Part shown: positions 1-10,619 of the stretch, in pieces
Numbering within the stretch: the first letter of the stretch is position 1
Layout of the letters: the number at the start of each line of letters is the position of its first letter
Source: Gambelia wislizenii
Lineage: Eukaryota > Chordata > Lepidosauria > Squamata > Crotaphytidae
Direction: 5' to 3'
Assembly (NCBI GenBank): GCA_030847615.1
Contig: JAUMIR010000004.1
Coordinates: forward strand, 78,585,001-78,649,000
DNA: 64,000 bases
Position numbers and translations under genes: made by a program
Notes under the pieces: generated by a model
Seen by the model: the letters and a program-made list of their open reading frames with translations, nothing else
What the model was told of the DNA's origin: nothing
Databases searched by the model: none

Positions 1-1699
1 TGAAACCTGGGTCTTTTAGATCTCCCTTCTGTGGGTACTCCTGAGCCCAGAATCCATCTGGAACCTCTCTCTCTTCTTCCTACTTGTATTCTTAAGAGAT
101 GAGAAGCTGAGGCTTTTGTTTATCATCCTCTTTTCTTCTTGGGGGAGACTCTAGCCTTTTCTTTCATCTGCCATCCTCTGTTGTGGTGCCAAGTTTTGTG
201 AGAGAAAACAGAACGGCAAAGGCATGATGATTTCGAGTGCCTCCCAAGTCCTTTGGCTGTGATCACACTGAACGTGTTCTTTTGGAAGAGAGAAAGAATA
301 GGCTAGTCTTCTAGCTTCAGCTTTGCTGCTGTTCTCTGCTAGGTGAATCATAGCCATCATATCAGTGGCAGCTGGTGGCTCTGATAACAATGGGACAGTG
401 AATCAGCTTTGGATTTTAGTCTGAACTTTAAAGGTACCTAGGAAGGTGCTGAACCTATCCTATATTCAGCTACTACACAATGCTGTCTCAGACACCCCTA
501 TTCTTCTGCTTTTGCCTGCTGGTGCCTCGGCCCCTTCTGATTTGGCCACAACTCCCTCCCCCACCCTTGCAAGCTGTCACTAGTTTGTCCTGAAATCACA
601 TGGTGAGCAAGGCCATTTTTTAAAATGTATGGATCAGATCACAGAAAGCTGCTTCATTAACTAGATGGCTCAAGAAACATAAGGGTTGGCAAGGGGGCAT
701 GAACCTACCCTCTAGGGATAGGTTTGGTACCTCAGATAGCTCCTTTCAAGTTCAGATTAACTCCCAGAGTGGATTCAGTGCCACACCAACATTGGAACCA
801 TCAGCTGCCACTATATCATCTTACAAGACTGAACAAAGAAGGCCTTGGATTGATTCACAAGCCACTTAAAACCACCTAAGGCTTTGTTTTTCACTCTTTT
901 TTTATCAGCTGTTATGTTACTTGCAACCAGTATCTGGATGTTGCTGTTATTGTTATGTGTCTTCAAGTCAGGGCTCTGGATACAGTGTTATGAGGTGTGT
1001 GTGAAGTCTCTGTCTACTTTAGGCTGTTGATCTGTTATGTCAATGTGAGCACATTTTCCTGTTTCTCTCTGACTTGGATCCCCCATTTCAGCTTCATTTG
1101 GCCATGTTCTGTACCTTAAACACGGGGAAGTAGCAATACAGGGGAAAGTAGTGCTACTGTTAACAACTTATTTGTTCAGATGCACATAACAGTTCACTGG
1201 AGCTTAAGTGCTGGTTGGCATCATGGGCAGCTTCTTAATCTCCCATGGTTTATTGTACAAATATGAAAGTGTATTTCAACAGGCAGGGAAAGTTTGTGGA
1301 TATTTTCTCTGCTGTGAGAACGTGAACCATGGCAAATACACTGTGGTCATACACAGTTAGATTGGCATAGTCAGCTCAGGGGAGTTGTGTATGTATAGCC
1401 AAAAGGATACCTTGGCATGTTAGGTTTGAGAAATAATTTGATAAATATTTAACAATAGAAATTAAGAAATTGATTCACTGCCATGGACAGGAATAAGTGA
1501 AATAGTTTAATTAGTTGAATTTTCATCAGTTCACTCATTTGTTTAAAGTGTTATTGTTTGGCCAGACAGTTTCTGGCCCAGGATGTTGTTGGATGTTGTA
1601 TGGATGTTGTTACTTTGGACCTTAGGGAAGAACATTTTAAAAATTAGTCTTCTCCTTCATGGATTCACATGGGTGTAAATCCAATCTCCCCCACAACTA
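1..1699. other. Upstream intron sequence, no recognised feature
   Basis: AT-rich non-coding sequence 5' of the GRM4 exon. Short open frames here (for example 151-390 on the minus strand) show no recognisable protein family. I see no clear repeat boundaries. Confidence 0.5.
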
Positions 1700-2642
1700 G
1701 GACTTTATCAGACGGGCCCTTAAAACCCGTTCCTGTTCCATTACTCACCCACCCTCCTACCGTCCCTGTAACTGAATAAAAAAAAATGTTCACACACTTA
1801 CCTTAATCCCAAGACAGAAACTGCTCCCCCCTCCTCTGGCTGTCCAGAAAGGGAATGGAGCTCTCACAGAGCCCCCTCCCCTTCCTGGAGACCAAATCGT
1901 GTGGGGAATTTAAAAATAAAATTTCCCCCAAACCTCAAAGAAGTGCACCAAGCACCTAAACACCCTTAAAAAAACCCAAGTAACCCCGGGGAGGGACAAA
2001 AAAGGCTGTCACTGACCTCTTTGTCCCAATCGAAGTAGGAAGTGTTTTGCAGGGACCTCCCAGGACCTTACAGGGAGCCCTGCATTGTGCAGGGAATTTA
2101 AAAATAAAAAAACCCCAGACATCAACAATTAAAGCAATCACCTAAACAGCCTTTAAAAGAAACAAGTAAACAGGGGAGGGTACAAAAAACTCTGTCACTT
2201 ACCTGGATGTCCAGATCGCCACCAGAAGTGTTCTCTACTTACCTTCTAGGACCTTACAGAGGCAGGCAGCCGGGGGGGGGGAGGAATTTAAAAATAAAAA
2301 TACAGGCAGACTTCTAAAAATTAAAAAAAACCCAAAACACTTTTAAAGCTTTAAAAGCAACATTGGGGAGGGTACAGAAAAGGCTGTCACTCACCTGGAT
2401 GTCATGATCGTACCTGGAAGTGTTTTAAAATCGCTCCAGCATAATAGCAAACCAGTTCACACACCAGTGATTCTGTTACAGAAACTGAATGGGAGATCTA
2501 TTGACGACTTTTCCCAATGAATAAAACAAAACGTAAAGCACACGGGGTCAGAACGGGTGAGGAGGACGTCGGCTGAAAAAAAACCTCTTTAGCGATCCTA
2601 TGGCATTTCTGTTCCATTTCATTATGCCCATCTGATAAGACC
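1700..2642. mobile_element. Harbinger-like non-autonomous DNA transposon with a triplicated internal unit
   Basis: The ends form an imperfect terminal inverted repeat: GGACTTTATCAGACGGGC on the left, and on the right the complement of a similar sequence ending GATAAGACC at 2642. No coding capacity is evident. Inside, a unit of about 189 bp recurs three times: its GAATTTAAAAATAAAA landmark lies at 1906, 2094 and 2284, and each unit also carries a block reading roughly TGTCACTnACCTGGATGTC. The same internal motifs occur once in the element at 56531-57151, so the two are relatives. No clean target duplication is visible at this copy. Confidence 0.6.
1906..2430. repeat. Tandem triplication (about 189-bp unit) inside the Harbinger-like element
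   Basis: Three diverged units begin at about 1906, 2094 and 2284 (spacings 188 and 190 bp). Each runs from GAATTTAAAAATAAAA through an A-rich stretch and GGGGAGGGTACA to a GAAGTGTTTT-like end. Confidence 0.7.
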
Positions 2643-2821
2643 AGTTGAATCAGTGAAACCTACAATCATGCTGTCTTACCAAATTGCCATTAAGTCAAAG
2701 GCTCTTCTTTAGTTGGTACTAGCAATAGAATTTGGACCATGATCCTATTTGAAGATGTCTAAACTGGTGGCAATCCATATCTCCTGTGAGAGCAAATTCC
2801 ATAGTTTAAATAGATTCTATG

Positions 2822-3062
2822 TCATGGGGTGGGCAAATTGAGGACCTGGGGCTGCATGCAGCCCTCAAGTGTCTCTCTGCATCTTCAGAGTTTACCTTTT
2901 AAATAGGTTGCAAGGCCTCCCTGTACTGTTTAACAGTTTTGAAAAAATTGCCATTTTCGAATAAGAAGTTGGCAACCCTGCACTTTAAGTTTTTGCTTTA
3001 CTTTTTGGTAGTCCATGCAGCCCATGGAGGATCCCAGGACTTGCCATGGTTACACACCTCTG
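2822..3062. mobile_element. hAT-like MITE
   Basis: A 241-bp non-coding segment starting CATGGGGTGGGCAAA and ending ACACACCTCTG has hAT-type ends. It is flanked by 8-mers matching at 7 of 8 positions (TTCTATGT at 2814-2821, TTCTGTGT at 3063-3070), as expected for an old 8-bp hAT target duplication. A similar GTGGGCAA start occurs in the element at 29971. Confidence 0.55.
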
Positions 3063-3261
3063 TTCTGTGTGAAGAAGTACTTTATCTTATATGTCCTAAA
3101 TCTTTTATTATTCAGGTTCAGTGAATGATCCTGGGTTCCAGCACTATCTGCTAGGGATATATTTCTTTGCTAATATTCTTCTCAGATGAAGAAATAAGTC
3201 ATATTTGCAATTTTCTTCTTGCTGTGAGGAAGTCTTTGAAAATAGTGCTACTTTTGAAGAT

Positions 3262-3458
3262 ATTTCACAATTCAAGACTTATTCTGTGTAAAATGCACAC
3301 TTGGTTGTTTTGCACAGAAAACAGCATTTTCTGTATGGGAAATGATATTTCTGTGTAAAAAATGACATTTCTGTGCAGAAAAAATGCTGTTTTCTGCACA
3401 AAGCAACCTCATGTGAATTTTGCATGGAATAAGTACTGAATGAAGATTCTCCTAAGTC
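3262..3458. repeat. Self-complementary (hairpin) MITE-like element, copy 1
   Basis: The two halves are imperfect reverse complements: GCACAGAAAACAGCATTTTC near 3313 pairs with a GAAAAAATGCTGTTTTCTGC stretch near 3379-3398, and the outer arms share AGACTTATTCTGTG and its complement-like partner near 3425-3450. A related element lies at 16012-16228. It has no coding potential. The transposon class is unknown. Confidence 0.5.
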
Positions 3459-4417
3459 CAAGATGCTTCTCATCAGATTTCTTGACAATCAAGAAACACA
3501 TGTCAACTGTTTATCAAATATTTTCAGATATTCTTCCCATCCCTAGTATCTATTTTCTTTAGTATTTACTATTTTCATACCATTCAGAATTATTTTCATC
3601 TCTGTCATGTCTCTGCCTTGTTTCTTTTTCTATACCAAATAGTCTATAATATTAAAACATTTACTGTTATATCCTTATAAATTATGGCAGCCTCCATTTT
3701 TCTTTTAGGATGGCCCCCTCCCTTAGGAATGTTGACTTGCAACTGCCCCTGACTTGAGTGCTGAATAACAACAAAAAACCACATGGTTAGATTGTGTCTA
3801 GCACAATTTTCCAATGAGTTATGATAGGCACCTCTTCTAGGAAGCTCTCCCTTTAGATTTCCAATTTTTGCCCTTGAAAATGGGCACTGTAACCTAGATG
3901 ATGGCCAAAAAAACTGTGTAAAATTTGGAGATGTCTAGCAAAATGTCCAGAGGAGTTATAGCTAGGCTTATGTTTTGCTTGCAGTAAGTCCCCTGTTTGG
4001 AATTGCAACTTGAAAGTGGACATTGCAACTTGGACAACCAAAAATGCACTGTCAAATTTTGAGGCACCTAGTATGATGGCTTGATGCAATATAGCTGCCA
4101 CAGATGCACATTCTTTTATTTTAGGTTCCTTTTCTAATTATATTCAACATGATGTTTGCCATTTTCACACCAGCTACACACTAGGCCAATATTTTCATGA
4201 AGCCATTCACCAAATAATCAAGTGGAATATGGTCCCACTGTTTGTCCCTAATCTTTTGTTCCCACCTCTTTTGTAAGAGACAAACAGCATCAGTTTATTG
4301 ACACCTCATTGGGGCAGTCCATTGGAGATTAAATGTTTAGAAGCTGGTATTTGGTTTGTAAATTTCTCAGACTACTTCTCCAGTTTAATGCTGTGCTGCA
4401 TTTCTTTACTTTTACAG
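3459..4417. other. Intron immediately upstream of the GRM4 exon
   Basis: No recognised gene or bounded repeat. The last bases before the exon form the splice acceptor: a T-rich tract followed by TTTTACAG at 4410-4417. Confidence 0.6.
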
Positions 4418-4634
4418 ATTCCTCAGATAAGCTATGCTTCCACTGCCCCTGACTTGAGTGACAACAGCAGATATGACTTCTTTTCCCGTGTTGTTCCATC
4501 AGACACCTACCAGGCCCAGGCTATGGTGGATATTGTGAAAGCATTCAAGTGGAATTATGTTTCAACTTTAGCCTCTGAAGGTAGCTATGGTGAGAGTGGA
4601 GTAGAGGCATTCATCCAGAAATCCAGGGAGAATG
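4418..4634 (+). CDS. GRM4: GRM4-like internal coding exon (metabotropic glutamate receptor 4, ligand-binding domain)
   Basis: A 217-nt internal exon encodes 72 complete codons plus the first base of a Gly codon. It begins after a pyrimidine-rich tract and acceptor AG (4416-4417) and ends at a consensus donor GTAAGT (4635-4640), so it starts in phase 0 and ends in phase 1. The peptide opens with [18 protein letters not shown] and ends with [12 protein letters not shown]. This is the Venus-flytrap amino-terminal domain of a group III, Gi/o-coupled glutamate receptor that acts mainly as a presynaptic autoreceptor. From family knowledge (human numbering) it covers about residues 174-246 and carries the glutamate-contacting Ala180, Thr182 and Tyr230; all three appear intact here ([12 protein letters not shown]). 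The wording PDLSDNSR and IQKSRE favours GRM4 over GRM6, GRM7 and GRM8. In-frame sequence from 4298 to 4417 is intron, not coding. No other GRM4 exon was recognised in the window. Confidence 0.93.
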
Positions 4635-5180
4635 GTAAGTAAGCCAATGTTCTGACAAAGATATGATGTATAAGATAGGGGTAATATATAGAACTGTTTG
4701 GAATAATGAGTAAATGATAACACTTCCCCCCCCCTATAGAATGAGATATGGGCCATAGTGCAAAGAATTATGGGTGATGAATAATGGGATATTTTGACAT
4801 ATGTTGATAGATTTATCTTTTTACTCATATGTCAGGCTTGGAAGCCACCAAGTGTCATTACAGAGCTCAACTGTGACACATTTCTTTCCATTGAACTGAA
4901 TGGAAAGAGCCGAGTGAGTTATGGGTCCCCACTGGCTACATTGTTTAGAAAGTGATGATGTTTGAAGGTGACAAGGAAATTATTAATATTGGTCAGTGTT
5001 GTTCAGAGGGGTGTTCTGGACATTCTGGAAGTGTGAGTGTGATGCTGTCATGAGGCCAGTGTTTTGGTGATGTTCAGCACATAGTGGATCATCTAGTAAC
5101 TGGGTGTCTCCTACATTTCTTGCTACAGCACAACAGGATATTGTTGGCCAATAATTGATTTCTGGCAGATTGAGACAACA
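4635..5180 (+). other. GRM4 intron start
   Basis: Begins with the donor GTAAGT. The remainder shows no recognised feature beyond a short C run near 4728. Confidence 0.6.
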
Positions 5181-5182
5181 TA

Positions 5183-5400
5183 CAGGTCCATATCCACAGA
5201 TTTGGTATCCATGGTTTCACTCATCCACATCTGAAAAAAAATATTTTCTCTCTAGGCATTTCTAGGTCCTCCAATGCGATTCTATGGTCAACTTACAGCA
5301 TTCATCTAATTGAAAACAATAGGCTTCCTTATTATCCATGGTTTCAGGTATCAATGGGAGGTCTTGGAACGTATTCCCCACAGATATGAGGGTCAACTTG
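5183..5400. mobile_element. Tc1/mariner-like MITE (MER2-type ends), copy 1
   Basis: A 218-bp non-coding element with inverted ends CAGGTCCATATCC and the complement of GGGTCAACTTG, flanked by TA at 5181-5182 and 5401-5402, the target duplication of the Tc1/mariner superfamily. Another copy of this subfamily lies at 10348-10554. The internal phrases TTTCTAGGTYCTCCAATG and TTATCCAYGGTTTCAGGTAT are shared. Confidence 0.65.
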
Positions 5401-5402
5401 TA

Positions 5403-8266
5403 TTGACATAAAAAGGGTTCTGCTATGTCTAGTAGTAGAAAAGCCATTGCTTTAAGATGATCATGGAGAGGGGAAATGACAAATGCACAGACTTTCTGCA
5501 TTCTGTGAGAAAACTGTATATTTTGTGTTGATGAAAAGAGTCTGGAATAACATTATCTGGGAAGACATAAATGTGGAATTTAGGAGGCACACATCTTACC
5601 TACCTAGCACAGAGGCAGTCAAACTGTCTTCTCTATCACCTCCTTCTCCATTGCTCTTTCTGTAACCCATGCCATAATTCTGTACAGAGGTAACATTGCA
5701 TAAGTTATAACCAAAGTGAAAATGGAAAGAGTAGTGACACTCTGCTAAACTGTGCCTTTTCAAGATATTCCATATATGAGATGTTCCTAGTGATTTGTTC
5801 ATTACAAGCCATGACATACCATCTCTTTCCAGTCTTGGTCAATTACACTGCTCTGTTCACAATCACAGCCAATCCACTGGGGATCCTAATGTGTACCACA
5901 TAACCTGTGCAAGTGAAGCATTTGCAATCATATCAGTTTGCATGAGGTCTTAAATAGAGTTAACATTTCAATCATTGTGAAGCCTGTACAGTTGCCCCAT
6001 TCTTTTTCTGTCTCTATTACCTGTGTCTTTAACAGCAGCCTGAGAAACACAAATATAGGAGGTAACCCACCACTTACTTCCACAACAGAAAGAGCTTTGC
6101 CTGATAGATTTCAGTATGTCAGCCTACTGTGAAAATGACTGGAGCAAAGCCAATACAAAAGGTGGCAATTCAACCTGTGATATGGATTTATGAGAGAGGT
6201 CCTGACGTGCTTTTGAGCATCCAATAGTTCATCTACAAAGCCAAGAATTGTGTTCTTGGAAGCTTTCCTTGGTTAGGGAGCTTTCAGATCAGTGTTTGTG
6301 TGGTTGGCCCCACTCTCCCCATCTGTCAGACTAGCCAACAGGGGTATGTTTCCAACCATGAACAAAAACCTCTGTGCTTATGTTTATACAGCACATCAAG
6401 CTCATTGTAATTGCTTATTTCCAAGGACCACATAGTGTCCAAATGTTAGACATTGGCAATACCCTGCAGATATAATCCTGCTATAAATCTCGCCTAAGCT
6501 CTTTTAATTGCACAGCCTAGGTTGAATTCATTACTGTAACTGTTTGCAGAGGAGTGGCAGTTTGCAGGGCACTGCAGATAAGACAAGGAAAGTGATTAGG
6601 ACTGGGCCCAGACATCCTTTGTGAGAAGACATGGATTTCACAAGAAGTGGTTACTGGAGGCAAAACGTGTGAGAATGTATTTCTTCCAAGAAACAAACAA
6701 ACAAACCAAGGGCCTATGGGCCATTGCCAAGGGATTTTTGTGTGTGATTTTTCTGAGCCAGGAAGCAGAATAGATCACCCCTTCTCTCCATAAACAGGAA
6801 ACAATCCACATATAACTTGGCATGGCAAAGACTGTAAATGCTGGGGGTCAAAGGAGCAGCTAGAGTCCCTGGTCAGTCACACACACACACACACACTTAT
6901 TTTTTTTAAAAAAATATTTATACTCACTGAACCAATGTTTGGCGATGCTGGACAAACCTTTATGTTTTTGTGATATCTAGGGAAGCTCAGATTAGTTGTT
7001 TTCCTGATGTAGGAGGCTTACTGTGATCACACATGGGCTTCTGATGCTATTGCTATCTGCTATCCCACAGGAGATGCAGCCTGTCGTCTTAGAAGACATA
7101 CTAGGACTTGGTGTGATATGAGAAGGAACCATTTCCCTCCTGAGAGGATGGAGAAGAACTATAGATTACTTACTGGTTTAATCCTTCACTCACTGGCAAG
7201 AAGCATAAAAGCTCCTCTCTTAGTAAGAATAGGGGGCCATCTTCCAGGGGAAATCTTACAGTTGTTTATTATCTCCTTTTCTCCAAGCTCTCAAGGACCT
7301 TACATGTCCACAGAATGGATGCCAAATAATAGAAATGTTTCTATCCATCTGTCATGATAGGCTAATTTCAGCCAATGAGAGTAGATATATTGCGGTAAAA
7401 GAATACAGCTGTGACTTCCTGGTGCCTGTGAATTGTCAGAGCACCAGTAGATGGCACTTCAGCACTTGCTGCATAATCCCTATGATTGACATTGTGGGAT
7501 GAATAAAAGTTGTTTCTGAGCATCTCAAATAACTTCTGTTGGGGCAGTCTGATGACATAAATTCTACTTCAGTGGGTATACTATTTGCTGGGACACAGGA
7601 TTGTGTAAATGGACATAACTTCTGTGGCTTGAAAAGCCACTGTCAGGTAGAAATCAACACATGAAACTTCTCATCACAGCATTTTTCTGAAAATAAAAAG
7701 CATCAAGTGCCCCCCGCCCCCATGCATGTACTGAAGCTGTTGAAGGTACAGGGCCTTGGTCCATAAAAAAGGTATCTTCAGCAGGTATTGGGTATCAGCT
7801 CCTGTCTCCCATGTCACACCTTCACCATTTGCTTGGCATGCTTTCATCATTTGTCATGCCTAGGGTAAAAGAGTCCGGCATGCTACAGAAGACTGGTGGA
7901 AGAAGGTTGAGATGGGAGACCTATAGGACAAGGGACACAGCTTAACAGCTGGTGAGGCAATGCATCTCTGCATACTTCACACATGGAGATGTGTTGTTTC
8001 CAGCCAAGCAGGATCATGCTGACAGATCTTCATCTGCCTTTATATTTGTCTTGCTTCAGTAAATACATGCCAAGCCATCCTCTCTCTTCTTTCACATGTG
8101 ACTCCTGTACTGAGACCAGCTCAAAGCTAGGGGAAATTATTTTAAAAATATAATTCATTAATGTGGATGATTGAAAATGGGAGATGAATTCTTCACCATT
8201 AAAGTAATAGGTGAATTTGATTAATTGATTTACAATGCTTAGTTCATTACTTAAGTTGTTAGCTCC
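5403..8266. other. Intron, no recognised gene
   Basis: Unassigned non-coding sequence. The only bounded feature I see is a CA dinucleotide run at 6878-6896. The longest open frames (5483-5665, 5596-5817, 7118-7357) resemble no known family. Confidence 0.5.
6878..6896. repeat. (CA)n microsatellite
   Basis: About nine uninterrupted CA units directly followed by a T/A-rich tract. Confidence 0.9.
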
Positions 8267-8612
8267 AAAAAAGGGATACAAAGACTCCCTGAAACATCTC
8301 AGGCTCGGCCAAATTGATCACCAACAGTGGTCTGCGTGGCCTCACATCGGGAGGCATGGAGACGCACTACCCACAGTGCTGCAGCTGTATTTGAGAACTC
8401 ACACCGAACAAGTCTTGAAGAGAAACGACAACGCAGAAAGAAACACAACCCAGAAACATCACCCAAGGAGACCTTCTGCTGTGCTTTCTGCAACGGGACT
8501 TGTTTATCTTGGATTGGCCTTTTTAGTCATCAGCGCACCTGCAGAAAGCGTGGGATGAGTCCTCCTGAATCTTCATTTGCGAAGAAAAGCCAGAGAGGGT
8601 TTTCAGACAGAC
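8267..8612 (+). mobile_element. LINE 3' fragment encoding a C-terminal Cys/His finger (LINE-X copy 1)
   Basis: The segment opens with a frame reading GYKDSLKHLRLGQIDHQQW, then shifts frame at about 8330 into a second frame (8327-8626) that reads REAWRRTTHSAAAVFENSHR and ends in CAFCNGTCLSWIGLFSHQRTC, a CX2C...HX4C finger. The order RYKDSLK / DHxxW / WR...H / Cys-His finger is a recurring C-terminal layout of some animal non-LTR retrotransposon polyproteins downstream of the reverse transcriptase. A one-base loss removes the stop used by the copy at 54285-54870. The tail has GAAGAAAAGCCAGAGAG. I cannot name the clade; no reverse transcriptase core is present here. Confidence 0.65.
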
Positions 8613-9184
8613 CTCTAGGAGCATAACGTGTTATTACCTTCTTCAGAAGTGCTCTTTTTATCATTTTAATTTGCCTTTCCTAATGTGGCACTTTTCACAG
8701 AAAAATCCCATAATACAATTTCTAGGTGGTGATGGTGGGAGTCCAACATATCTGAAAACTGTCAGATTGAGGAAGACTGTCCTAAAACATAGCATTTCAT
8801 CTTACAACCTTTTCAGTTAAGTGTCGTCACTGTTTATCATCTCTCTTCTCTTATTTTTATCCCTGCCCGTGCCCTCCAACATGTATGCTGTTTGATCATT
8901 CTTCAAATGACTTCTTTGTTAAAGATTAATAAGGAGTGATGTTAAAAGTAAATAAGAATGATGTTTTTATTTCAGCTAGAGGACACTGATCCAATGCAAG
9001 TACAGCAATAAGTGGCTGGTTACAAAGATCTGTCAGTGAATCAAGGATCGAGAATTTTTAATTAGAAATACTTTGAGTGCCTCTGAGGATATGCAAAACA
9101 TTTTTCTGTATAGATGACTCACTCACTCACTACCTCTCAAAGTGTGATCTGCAAAGATCAGTGGCAGAGTACATATTTTGCATG
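8613..9184. other. Intron, no recognised feature
   Basis: A/T-rich sequence without recognisable coding or bounded repeat content. Confidence 0.5.
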
Positions 9185-9192
9185 CAAAAGCT

Positions 9193-9420
9193 CAGGACCG
9201 GTTTAAGGAATTTTGCCCCCCTCCCTGCAATGCTTTATTTTGGGGGGCCCATATGTTTATCTCAGGTCAATGTAACCTAACTCAACCTAAGCTATTCAGG
9301 GTACAGGATATTCAGATTATTACTCATAATGTTTTTGCAGGAGAAAGGTTACTATGGGCCCCCCACAATGATGGGCCCCCCTGCGGATGCTGACACCGCT
9401 GGTGCCTTAAACCGGCCCTG
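9193..9420. mobile_element. hAT-like MITE with perfect 8-bp target duplication
   Basis: A 228-bp element has terminal inverted repeats CAGGACCGGTTTAAGG and the complement of CCTTAAACCGGCCCTG (one mismatch), flanked by identical 8-mers CAAAAGCT at 9185-9192 and 9421-9428. Eight-base duplications and CAG...CTG ends are diagnostic of hAT transposons. No transposase is encoded, so it was mobilised in trans. Confidence 0.88.
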
Positions 9421-9564
9421 CAAAAGCTAGGGACCCCAAATTTAATCATGCACATTTCTATTTATTTTCATGTAACTTTACATTAACTTTACATTAGCCT
9501 TACATTAACTTTAGAATGTAAGGCAATTCTATACACACTTACCCTGGGATTAAACCTTATTGAA

Positions 9565-9759
9565 TGGAACCAGCATAGGATAGTGGTTTGAGTGTTGGAC
9601 TGTGACTCTGGAGACCAGGGTTTGAATCCCCCCTCAGCCATGAAAACCCACTGGGTGACTTTGGGCAAGTCACACACTCTCAGCCTCAGAAAACCCTGTG
9701 ATAGGTCCACCTTAGGGTCACCATAAGTTGGAAATGACTTGAAGGCACACAACAAGAAC
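9565..9759 (+). mobile_element. tRNA-headed, BovB-tailed SINE (Sauria-type)
   Basis: The head carries tRNA-like pol III boxes (A-box-like GATAGTGGTTTGAGTG, B-box-like GGGTTTGAATCCC). The body has CACTGGGTGACTTTGGGCAA, and the 3' end GTTGGAAATGACTTGAAGGC followed by an ACAACAA tail resembles RTE/BovB LINE 3' ends. It is bracketed by a perfect 13-bp direct repeat AAACCTTATTGAA (9552-9564 and 9760-9772). The intact duplication points to a relatively recent insertion by target-primed reverse transcription, probably using BovB machinery. A minus-strand relative lies at 51270-51472. Confidence 0.88.
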
Positions 9760-9772
9760 AAACCTTATTGAA

Positions 9773-10347
9773 CTCAATGGGACCCATGTATGATTAGACC
9801 TTTCATTAAAGAACATAGGCAGGATAGGGCATGGGTTTCATTAACTGTCTCATTTTGATAAAAAAATAACTCTGTAGTAACTCCATCAATGCCTTTCCAT
9901 GGATGTACAAGAGCAGGGGATAGGTGGGGAGCAGAATGAGAAGGGGTGTAAAGAGAAAGAGAGGAAAGAAAAGAGAAGAGAAAATGGGGGTCGTAAGGAA
10001 AATTTGTCACTTAATTGTCTAAATGCATAGCACTCTGTGAGCAAAAATACACTGAATGAATTCCATGCAGCTTACCCCAAATTATATTTTAGAAACAGAC
10101 AAAAATGAATAAAAATTAGTGAGGGTTGAAGAGATTCACAATACCACTGAGAAAGATTCCAGCAACATCCATACAAGCCTTAGGGGTCAGGAGGAAGGGA
10201 ATGAACACCAGTCTTCAGCACTAAAGGGCCTGACATCCTGAAAGGCCATGGCTGCCTGAAGCCCTCTTGAAAATGAACAGTTCACTCCCATTCCATTCCT
10301 CCATTCCAGGATAGGGATGGAAAGAATATTTGAAAAAAAAAAAAAAA
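9773..10347. other. Intron, no recognised gene
   Basis: Contains only short unconvincing open frames and A-rich stretches, with a poly-A run just before the next MITE. Confidence 0.5.
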
Positions 10348-10554
10348 GGTCAACCCCTGTATCCATGGATTTGGTAGCCACAATTTCACTTATCCATGTC
10401 TGAAAAATTATGTTCTCTCTAGGAATTTCTAGGTTCTCCAATGTGATTCCGGTGTTTGTCTCATTAAAAATAATAGGGTTCCCTATTATCCACAGTTTCA
10501 GGTATCCACAGGGGGACTTAGAACATATATCCCCCATGGATACTGGGATTGACC
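10348..10554. mobile_element. Tc1/mariner-like MITE, copy 2
   Basis: Same subfamily as 5183-5400: start GGTCAACCCCTGTATCCATG and end GATACTGGGATTGACC, followed by TA at 10555. The left TA is lost in an A-rich tract. Confidence 0.6.
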
Positions 10555-10619
10555 TACATTCAAAAACGGGTCAAAAACTTTTTTGAATGTTGAGAAATCC
10601 TGGTGAGATTAATCTTGGC

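Noticed and set aside
4298..4417. In-frame extension upstream of the GRM4 exon
   Set aside because: A canonical acceptor sits at 4416-4417 and conservation begins exactly after it; the upstream frame is intronic.
9576..9640. Possible tRNA gene
   Set aside because: The A and B boxes belong to a SINE head: a SINE body and BovB-like tail follow, and a target duplication flanks the whole unit.
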